Assembly (NCBI GenBank): GCA_036346375.1
Contig: CM070512.1
Location: forward strand, 40,284,466 to 40,348,465
Direction: 5' to 3'
DNA: 64,000 nt
Origin: Guadua angustifolia
Lineage: Eukaryota; Streptophyta; Magnoliopsida; Poales; Poaceae
Below the pieces are notes generated by a model. The model searched no databases. It worked only from the letters and a program-made list of their open reading frames with translations, and was not told the origin of the DNA. This document shows positions 56,263 through 64,000 of this stretch, piece by piece (position 1 is the first letter of the stretch; each line of letters opens with the position of its first letter). A program made the position numbers and the translations under genes.

Positions 56263-57964
56263 TGAAGGAACGAGTTGGCCTAGAGGGGGGGTGAATAGGC
56301 GACTCTTCAAATTTTAACTTCACAGTTTACAAAAGATTACTTTAACAGAAGACAATGACTTAGAACAAAAAGTAACAGAAGTATATCACAAACAATGTTA
56401 ACAGCGAAAGCAACACAAATTGAAGTAAAGCACAGAATGAGACAAAGATTTATCCCGTGGTTCGGAGCCCTTCTTCTACTCCACGTTGAAGCACTTCTCT
56501 CGAAGTATTGCTTCCCAAAGCTAGTCGCAGTAGCTTTGTGCTCACTCGGGTAGCTCTTTCACCACTGCAGTGAGGTGAGCTCCAAACCTTTCACAATCAA
56601 GTGGCCTTCCACAATCACGGTTGGACAGGTCGCACTTTTCACTTCCTCCAAGCTGTCTAGGATCACAAGATCCAAGAGTAATAAACTTGCACAAGTTCTG
56701 TCTCTTGGCTCACTCGCAAACTTCAACACTAGACACAAGCTTGGAGCTAAAACACTTAGGAAAGTTGAGGTTTTTTGAGTTTCAAAGTGAAGCACAGACT
56801 TCTTTTGAAAATGAGAGCTCTTTTGAAAGCTAAAATGTCAAGGAGTTCATAAAGTTCTATGGTAGATGGCTTAGGAAATGCTTATATAGCCAATTGGAAT
56901 GAATATAGCCGTTGTACCTACCACAGTGACCGTTGTACATGTTAGAGTGTCAAAAATCAGCTAATACATGTTTACAACAGACTAAACAGAAAGACTTAGC
57001 GATACTGAACATATGTATCACGGACCAATTTCAGACATTTATGCCGGACCAAAAAGTTTGGTCCGTCATACATGGGAAACTTAGAAACATTTGGTCCATC
57101 AGAAGAATAGAAAGATTACATGTATGGCGGACCAAAAAATTTGGTCCGTCATAGATGGGAGTTTCAGAGAGTTTGGTCCGGCAAAGGAATGGAAAGTTGT
57201 ATGTATGCCGGACTAAATATTTTTGGTCCGTCATAGATGTGAATCACTGAGATCAGTGGCTACAGACCATTTTTGTCGCAAAATAAGTTTAACCAAAGGA
57301 TTTGCTTTAACTATAGACTTAACTTTGAATTAGTAATATTTGGTCTGTCAAGGATGGAAAATTCTCAGATGTGAAATATATTTTGGATCACGGACTTAAG
57401 GTGTAAATATCAAAGTTTGGTCAAGAAGAAAAGATCTGAGATTCTGAATGTGTGACGGACCAAAAAGTTTGGTCCGTCATAGATGAAAGTCTGAGAGTTT
57501 TTTGTATGTAGAAGAAATATGTATGCTGGACCAAAATATTTGGTCCATCATAGATGGAGAAGCTTGATTTCTAGAATTCTCAAAGGAATTTTCTCAACGG
57601 ACTAAAGAAAGTGAAAATATGAGGTTTGGTCCGTCGTGAATGAATAGACTTTGATCAATATTTTGTCAAAGAATATTATTTATGCTGGACTAAAATAACT
57701 ATGGTTTGGGATAAGGACTTTGGGTAGATTTGTGACAGACTTAGGAAAAGAACAACTAAATTTTAGTCCGTCGCAGATTTGGATATTTTGTATGAAGATG
57801 GATTTTGATTCAAGGAGCAGAATGACTAAGAGTTTTAACTCTAAGCAGTCTTGTTTTGACTTAGCCTTATGAACCAAATTACCAATTTGTGCAAAGTACC
57901 TCTTTATAGTACAGTCAAGCTAAAATAAATCTAGCTATTTGACTTGAATCAACTCCCAAGTCAG
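56263..57964 (-). repeat. Copia 5' LTR, about 1.7 kb
   Basis: The right-hand (5') edge is uncertain; TGACTTGGGAGTTG at 57964 is a plausible start. The inner edge CCTTCA at 56263 is firm. A TATA box (GCTATATAAG, minus strand) is near 56881-56890. The upstream half holds many GGACCAAA/TTTGGTCC palindromes. The GTGAATAGG region near 56285 lies close to the inner edge. Confidence 0.7.
57020..57640 (-). repeat. Palindromic GGACCAAA-TTTGGTCC repeats in the copia LTR
   Basis: Complete or near-complete copies of GGACCAAAAAGTTTGGTCC followed by GTCATAGATG occur near 57049, 57133, 57209 (degenerate), 57447 and 57527, with half-copies near 57020 and 57620. Spacing is irregular (about 65-240 bp). Confidence 0.85.
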
Positions 57965-58690
57965 AAACTAGTAAAAAAGTACCTTAATCTTGTTAATCCA
58001 ACTAGCTCCATCTTTGTATTCAGCATATGCTCTTCATAGTTCCAAGAATTATTAACTCGGTCATCAACACCAAAACTACCTAATAAAATATGATAAAATT
58101 GAGGGGGTCTAGATGCTATCATATGTGAGGAGGGGGGCGCCTGCATGCGTGGTGTGGCAGTTGCGGCCTGTGGCACATGTCGACCCCATACAGGTGAGGC
58201 ACGTCCGTGAACTAGTACGACGTCGTCGTCCATAGGCCTACTGCACGACGTAAGCTAGATGATGCGGGCGGCCCTCTGGCGTACACGCTGTAGCGTCCCT
58301 CTCAGGTAGTCCATCGTGACCTTGAGCTTGTCCATTTGGCCTACTCATGCCAGCAGTGCGTCCACCTCCTCCATGGTCTCCCTAGCGAGGTCGCTCTGCG
58401 CACAAATTGAAATGCTAGTTAGTTCGTACAATTACAGTAACGATACATTGGAATGCATGTGAAAGAAGTACTAACCGATCGGTGAAACGCTGAGTCTAGC
58501 TGGGTGGGATAGGTGTCCGCTACGGAGGGCTCGAGCCTTGAAGGCGAGTCAACGACACGCACAACGCGAACGTGTGTGCGCGGTGTGAACCACCGGATGT
58601 ACTCATCGTACGTGCCGGAGTCATACAGGGCATCCTCCTCGTGAACGTCCGCCAATGCTTGCGCCCACTGCTGAGCATGAGGGATCATTT
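57960..58690 (-). pseudogene. Plant-mobile-domain-like (MULE-associated) gene end, broken
   Basis: On the minus strand 58688-58419 encodes an AQQWAQALADVHEEDALYDS-type segment, then EYIRWFTPRTHVRVV and VADTYPTQLDSAFHR, the pattern after the aminotransferase-like plant mobile domain of grass MULE proteins (YLRWYLPRTRTR, TDTYxTHRDQ). A TTTGTGCGCAG acceptor at about 58400 could begin a last exon (LARETMEEVDALLA), which hits TGA and then TAG. The mobile domain itself is absent. Assigned by motif memory. Confidence 0.45.
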
Positions 58691-58890
58691 GTTTCTTGCG
58701 TACGTAACAGCGTAGCTATTCATTTGGCTGGCACGCGTCCGATTCCAATTTAAAAAATTTAGGAAAATTTATCAAAAAATTATTTAAAATTAGTATTAAT
58801 TGTTTTATGATATCTGGTGTAAATATTTTTTTAAAAAAGTATGGAAACGTTTTTGAGTAATTCAAAATGTACAAATTAGAAAATAAAAAA
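58691..58890. other. AT-rich spacer
   Basis: No supported gene. CTTGCGTACGTA at 58695 also occurs at 43025. Confidence 0.4.
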
Positions 58891-58899
58891 AAGAAAGTA

Positions 58900-59215
58900 G
58901 AAGTATTTTTAGTAGCAATATTTGTTCAAGTGTGTTAAGTAGCAATATTTACTTCAACATATTTTAGTAACAATATTTTTTCAATTATATATAGTAGCAA
59001 TATTTATTGAAGCATGTCAAGTAGTAATATTTTCTCAAGTATGTCAAGTAGCAATATTTATTCAAGTATGTCAAGTAGCAATATTTATTTACACACTTTT
59101 TAGTAATAATATTTGTTCAATTATATTTAGTAACAACATTTGTTGAAGTATATTTAGTAGCAATGGACAACACCCAAAAATTGTACTATTTGTTTAAGTA
59201 GCAATATTTGTATGC
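58900..59215. repeat. AT-rich minisatellite, about 30-bp unit
   Basis: About nine degenerate units of AGTAGCAATATTT(G/A)TTCAAGTATGTCA. Units vary by a few bases and no frame stays open. Confidence 0.8.
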
Positions 59216-59442
59216 ACAAATTTTATCTTGCTATGGTATATTTTAATATGTTAATATTATCCATATTGAAATGCTTACTTCTCGTTGTAGCAATATTTTG
59301 TTGTACAACATGCAATTTAACATAAGCAATTTCTTGCAAATTATTTTCATAAGCAATTTGTGTGAGGTATTGAAATGTAAAAGGTGTTGATATGTGAATG
59401 GTATTGATATGTAGTTTTGTAAATACCTATTTTTGCACTAGT

Positions 59443-60018
59443 GTGCAAGGTTTCAAATTTTGTATCAGATCATATCTCGGAGGTGATCGAAATCCAAAAT
59501 CTCAGTGAGATCTCGGAATTTCAAACGAAATCCAGATGAAATCCAAAAAGCAAATTTCAAATACGACTTTCAAATCCTAATTTACAACTTTCAATTGTCT
59601 AAAATATAGCAAATGTCATGTAGAAAATTTTCCATATTTAGGAGAGATAATACTATATTTATTTTCATGTTTTTAAATACCTTCTTTATACATTTATTAC
59701 ATTTTTAATCAATTTTAGCCTTCCTTGTATTTTTACAAATTTTACACCATTTTTTTTGCAAATTTTTCAATTTTTTTGGATTTTCCCCCATATTTTTCCA
59801 ACCTAGCTTGGTTTTCACGGTTTTCTCCAAAAGCCGTTCGGTTTTTGCACCAAGCAGTTCTTCATCAAAAACCGTGGTTTTCACACGTAGGTTTGACCAG
59901 AATTCAAATTTTTTGAATTTGCAAACCGTTCGGTTTTTCCCAGTTTTCAAGCGGTTTCTCACAAAAACCGCTACCGCCGGGCTAGCAATTTTTGGCTTGG
60001 AAACAAAATTGTGAACCC
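59443..60018. mobile_element. MITE-like element with inverted ends
   Basis: GCAAGGTTTCAAATTTTG at 59446 and CAAAATTGTGAACCCTGG near 60005 are inverted matches with a few mismatches. The roughly 570-bp interval is AT-rich in one half and contains AACCG(T/C)TCGGTTTT motifs in the other. No transposase. No target duplication could be verified. Confidence 0.45.
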
Positions 60019-61015
60019 TGGGTACCACCACACTTGCAAACCTAACAACTTACTAATTAATTTAATTCAATAATAATAGATAAAAGTAGAGCATTATTGC
60101 AACAACATGCTTGATTCTTAGATTTTTTTGAAAAATACATCAAAATTTGGTTTTAATTCATGCATTTGAAATTATGATTCCTAGGCACTATAGTGTCCAA
60201 TTTTAGTGTCATCTTATATACAAGGTGGCCGCACTCAAGGGCATCACTTGCACGGACACGCCCCTACTGTCGGCTTTCTTCAAGGTGGCCCTCCTCTAAC
60301 ATGGCCCATTGGCGTGGCTACCATGAAGTGTAGGCCTCTAGTACGGTGCCCTAACACAGCCCACCTCTTCCCCACAAGACTCACCATGGGATTGATGGCC
60401 AAACGACTCTGTGGTAGGACCACGTGTCACTTACAATAGCAACTGTGGCTATTGGATGTGGCCCCTTTTATGGTCGGCTGGACCGAGTTCAGCTTCGCAA
60501 GCATGCCGAGGTCGACTCGGCTAGCTAGCCCAACCCACAATGTTTTTTCCCATCATCACAGTTGCAATGATGAATACTTCTAGATATAAAGGTTGTGCAA
60601 ACAGTTGGTCTGCCTGATGTAACATTTGTTGTACATCCTGATGAGAAGTCTAATGAATATTGATTAACACCCAACATTATTGACTGAAAAAGCATGTAAA
60701 CAATAGGTGCACGGATGTTTCAGTTTGTTGACATAGTACATGGTATATATCATTTCCATCATAGAAATGCCTTCACTTAAGCATATCTTTTGTTTTAGTA
60801 TGCCGAAGAAAGGGAAGAACATTTAGGTTTTGCTTGAGAGGCCTATTTCTGGCCAAGATCCCTGTGGATAGGGCAGATCTTGATCCATCCATAGGGATCC
60901 CGGCTAGGAATGAACCTCCCAAATAAGGCCTTAGAGTAGGAGAAGATATGGTGGTAGGGTTTGAGAAGGGGAGAGATGCTGAGAGGTGCGAGCAACATTG
61001 GTCATGCCGATTGGA
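60019..61015. other. No gene seen
   Basis: A 77-codon frame at 60206-60439 has no recognisable domain. No repeat was seen apart from short A/T runs. Confidence 0.4.
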
Positions 61016-61150
61016 GATCCATTTTTGGGCTAGGCTGGGTCAGATCCAATTTCCATTTTTTGGCTCTCCTAATGGGCCATACTGATCCATTTTTGGGTTG
61101 GTCTGGGTCTGATCCAATTTCCATTTTTGTGCTCTCCTAGTGGACCATAG
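61016..61150. repeat. Two-copy tandem repeat, about 67-bp unit
   Basis: GATCCATTTTTGGG(C/T) begins two units; both contain GATCCAATTTCCATTTTT and GCTCTCCTA(A/G)TGG(G/A)CCAT. Confidence 0.8.
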
Positions 61151-61426
61151 ACAAGTCATGCCATCCTGACCTTTCTGGCCAAACCAAATTTGAAGAGAAA
61201 ACTAGCTGTAGGATTCAGTCAGGGGGCAAATGCAAATAAGACAAGCCTTAGCATATCAAATTAGACATGAGCATCTGATACAATAGCAATAGTATTTAGT
61301 TGCCAATTCTAAAACGCCTATCAACAACAGGATTTGTATATGTAGATACAAGTGAAATACAAGACCAAGCTGCATATAGTCTGCTTGTCACTTTGTCTGA
61401 TTCGTTTGATGGGTTGCCCCTGTTGG

Positions 61427-61675
61427 AGATATATCCTAGAGGCAATCATAGAGATGATTATATTTCTTTATATTAGTGATTAACTATTTTGTTCCTTGAA
61501 TATTATTATTATTATTTATTAGCAAGTTTGTAACTTCTTTGTGAAACTCTATATATGACTATGTGATGATTATTCTAAAGTGATCCCTAGTTGATAAACA
61601 TATGAGGACCATATGAATAGACTAGCATATGTATTGGCAGATGACCATGTTTCACGGGTTATAATTCTTGGTCGT
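61427..61675 (+). mobile_element. Copia LTR fragment
   Basis: TGTTGGAGATATATCCTAGA with GGCAATCATAGAGATGATTA resembles the TGTTGGAAATATGCCCTAGAGG start of Tork/Angela-type copia LTRs, and a ATGACCATGTTTCACGGGT stretch near 61640 also fits. The rest of the LTR is not evident. Confidence 0.5.
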
Positions 61676-62554
61676 TGATTATTTCCAATCACACCTTTCT
61701 GAATTTTTGAGCTATTTTCAAGATTTTCTGCAGTAAAGAAATGTTTCACTAATTTGCATTAGCCGTTTTGAAACTTTAAAAATTATTTGAAACTTGAACG
61801 GAGCTTAGAAATAATTTATTTAGGTCCTAAATAATCTCATATGCCTCTCCAAAAAATTATCTGGGTTCTAAATAACTTAGGTTGAATTCATGCATTTAAA
61901 ATTGTGGAGCTACACAGCCTTTTCATACGTTAAAAGAGTACATACACAAATCATGCTTTAAAAGTGGTCTTTGATAGAATTTTTCATTCAACTCAATTTA
62001 AAGTATCATATAATCATTATTAGATTATACTTGGATAAAGAGATATAAATGTTTGGTTTAAGTGGTATATGAGAAGTGGGAGTATGTACTCTTAAGAGTA
62101 TGATACTATTTTCTAACACACACACACACATTAGAACTAGAGTTATCTTCTGTTATGATTGTTTGATCTTAGGTATGTGCTGATTATATATAAAACTTAG
62201 GAAATCATGTCAACAAAATTCGTTCAAAATATTTGAATTCGAGTATATTTCTTTTCAAAGATATGCATTTTATTTGAATTTTTATAGATCTATATATACC
62301 ATAATACTGATTTTTTTAAAAAAACAAATTTAGGTTGAATTCACACATTTAAAATTATGGTATGAATAGAAATATATGTGCAAAACAGAAAATTTTAAAA
62401 GACAGAAACAATACAGGAATAGAGTGGTTGAGTGTTGGAAAAGCACAGGAAATTTTGTAGGAATTTAAGAGTGAACAATGTATCTTAACTCCAAATCAAC
62501 CAAGCTGTTTTTCGTTGTTAGCCACTGATAGATGGGCCCCCTATTTCATGGTCC
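61676..62554. other. AT-rich stretch, no gene seen
   Basis: Only an AC microsatellite (about 62117-62130) stands out. Confidence 0.5.
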
Positions 62555-62557
62555 TTA

Positions 62558-63221
62558 GAGCAACTCCAATCCAAACCCTTATATTTTCCCCCTAAATCAC
62601 TCATTTAGGGATGGTATAAAAATTAGGGGCACCCTATATCAAATTTGTCTCTAACCCACATTCCCTATTACTCACCCCTATTATTTATTTAAACATTATT
62701 ATTACTTTGCACCCATGAATCATTTACTAAAAATAGAAATAACAAATAAAAAAATGTTGAAGAAAATAGTAGGGGGGAAGGAAAAAGCCCATAGATGTAG
62801 GGGTGAGAAGGGTCTCCTAGAATAGGGGTTCTTAGAGCATCTCAACAAGGCTTAAAATCCATTTCCAAAACGATTTTAGGCTTGATTGCAAAAAAAAATC
62901 TCAACAGTTTCTTTTAGCTCCTCAAATTTGGCACGAAGACTCGACTCTCATTTTTAGCGGGAAGCTCCCAATCAACATTATTTCATGGCCAGATGGCCCA
63001 CCGACCAATTCAAAGGTGTTTTGGGAGAAAATATAGAACTGTTGGAGAACAAGGATTTTGAGGCCAAAATTTTTGGGAAGGTCCCAATCTAAGAATATTT
63101 GAGTCTAAATATTAGGAATCATTGGAGATGCTCTTATAAAGGTTGGGTTAGAATTCACATTTTTTAATTCTCCTTATAATTTAGGATAGAGGGAAGTTTA
63201 AGGGGTGGGTTGGACTTGCTC
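62558..63221. mobile_element. Outer PIF/Harbinger-type MITE
   Basis: GAGCAACTCCAA at the left and TTGGACTTGCTC at the right are inverted repeats with one mismatch, flanked by TTA on both sides (62555-62557, 63222-63224). Without the inner element it is about 362 bp. Confidence 0.8.
62835..63133. mobile_element. Inner PIF/Harbinger-type MITE
   Basis: GAGCATCTCAACA at the left and ATTGGAGATGCTC at the right, flanked by TTA (62832-62834, 63134-63136). Size 299 bp. It lies within the outer MITE. Confidence 0.75.
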
Positions 63222-63224
63222 TTA

Positions 63225-63865
63225 CCCAACCTTCGCCTTTCTCACTACTGCCTATGTCTACGAACAAAGCTTTAAAACTTTGACTATTAGTATATATTAA
63301 AGTATATAAATTTTCCATATGAAAATAGTATCATTGGATTTGTATTGCATGATAATTTCGTAATATATAATTTTTATTAATATATTATGATATAAACCAC
63401 GGTTAAAGTATGCTTTTGAGACCGTAAAAAGTCAAAAACGACATAGTTTGTGAACAGAGTAGCAGCATTTCCTTCTCGCCCGATCTTTCTTTTCGTTTCC
63501 CAGAGACTGGGCGACGGCAGCAGCAATTAGAGCTACGTGAGCGGTGGCGCGGCGGTAGCTGGGGAAGCGTCGACCATAGATCGGGCAGCTTGCGGCGGAA
63601 GCTCCATGGATGGCGAGAGCTTTGGATCCAGCTCGAACGGAGGGCAACTGGGTCGACATGATCTATGAGATATTTTTAAGGTCAACATAAACAATCTTCA
63701 GATTACTGTACAGCTTTACCTTTTTTTTCTCTTAAAGACCAACATAATATCTGATGGGGAGAGGATGATGGTCAAAGTCCAAGGTGCCCAAATCCCATCT
63801 TCAACTCGCTGACTCAAGCAAGCGAGCAACTGCTAGATGGATTCCCCGTTACTGAGATGCTCTAA
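63225..63865. other. No supported gene; weak minus-strand frame
   Basis: A 75-codon minus-strand frame (63432-63659) is GC-rich, begins MSTQLPSVRAGSKALAIHGA and could be a first exon of a host gene, but no domain, splice structure or promoter supports it. GAGATGCTC-TAA at 63854-63865 resembles the right end of another PIF-type MITE. Confidence 0.3.
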
Positions 63866-64000
63866 GGGTCTGTTTGGCAATAAGGTTTTGTAAAATCATG
63901 GTTTTATAAAACCATGGTTTGGGAATTGTCTTGACATAAAAAACATGACGATCTCTGACAAATCCACATAAAAGTAGAAGAAAATCAATGGAAAATTAAA
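63866..64000. mobile_element. Tourist-like MITE start, cut by window end
   Basis: GGGTCTGTTTGG follows TAA, as in Tourist-type elements. ATGGTTTTATAAAACCAT is a perfect 18-bp palindrome inside. The right end lies outside the window. Confidence 0.5.

Larger units (their letters stand above)
45485..57964 (-). mobile_element. SIRE-like Ty1/copia element, 3'-truncated, host of the Tat insertion
   Basis: On the minus strand the order is 5' LTR (56263-57964), primer binding site, gag, protease-integrase, reverse transcriptase start. The reverse transcriptase breaks off near 45485, so the rest of pol and the 3' LTR are missing. A complete Tat element at 49340-56023 splits gag. The copia order (integrase before reverse transcriptase), the large coiled-coil gag and the long LTR indicate the SIRE/Maximus lineage. 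Confidence 0.85.

Noticed and set aside
60206..60439. 77-codon frame
   Set aside because: No motif, no context.

Overview
This window comes from a grass nuclear genome, most likely rice (Oryza) or a close relative. The evidence is a dense nest of grass-type LTR retrotransposons (Tat, Tekay-like and Reina-like Ty3/gypsy, and a SIRE-like Ty1/copia), a CACTA transposon ending in the grass-type terminus CACTACTACAGAA, PIF/Harbinger MITEs with TTA target duplications, a fragment of an XB3-family ankyrin gene, and a fragment of plastid ndhD. I see no bacterial or phage genes, no tRNA or rRNA genes and no CRISPR array. The calls rest on reading translated motifs and repeat structure by eye; family names are assignments by motif, not database hits.

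Layout, left to right. 1-4260: 3' end of a Tat-lineage Ty3/gypsy element (integrase C-terminus), a repeat-rich noncoding stretch, and a GC-rich block with antisense reading frames. 4298-12819: three LTR pieces (a minus-strand Tekay-like LTR, a Tat-type LTR with a 105-bp tandem repeat, a plus-strand Tekay-like LTR), the last interrupted by a non-autonomous Tat-type element at 8582-12192 that carries about 18 copies of a 41-bp palindrome-centred repeat. 12818-14530: two tandem hairpin units and an ankyrin pseudogene resembling rice XBOS36. 14860-18650: a chromovirus 3' end, then a plastid ndhD fragment split by a 3.28-kb solo LTR with a perfect 5-bp target duplication. 18660-23426: a decayed CACTA element with an intact 3' terminus, lying in a minus-strand Tekay-like LTR (23427-25571). 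25572-31530: a decayed plus-strand Tekay-like integrase and its long LTR. 31660-33400: a probable copia LTR piece and a LINE fragment.

34963-36947 (minus) is the only convincing host gene: a NAC-domain transcription factor with a repetitive acidic C-terminal region, broken by an apparent one-base deletion. A complete 5.56-kb Reina-like chromovirus (37143-42706) sits 195 bp upstream of its start codon, at the junction of a 124-bp tandem duplication of the leader. 43010-45480 holds an orphan GRF-type zinc-finger gene flanked by repeat clusters.

45485-57964 is a minus-strand SIRE-like copia element, 3'-truncated, whose gag is split by a complete insertion of a 6.68-kb minus-strand Tat element (49340-56023, target duplication GTTCA). 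57965-64000 holds a plant-mobile-domain-like pseudogene, AT-rich minisatellite, a MITE-like element, a copia LTR fragment, two nested PIF-type MITEs and the start of a Tourist-like MITE.

The genes do not form a pathway. The window is a record of repeated insertion, deletion and decay around one transcription-factor gene. I found no credible new functional system. The most notable items are the NAC gene with its leader insertion, the flipped hairpin pair, the palindromic minisatellite and the ndhD/solo-LTR nest.
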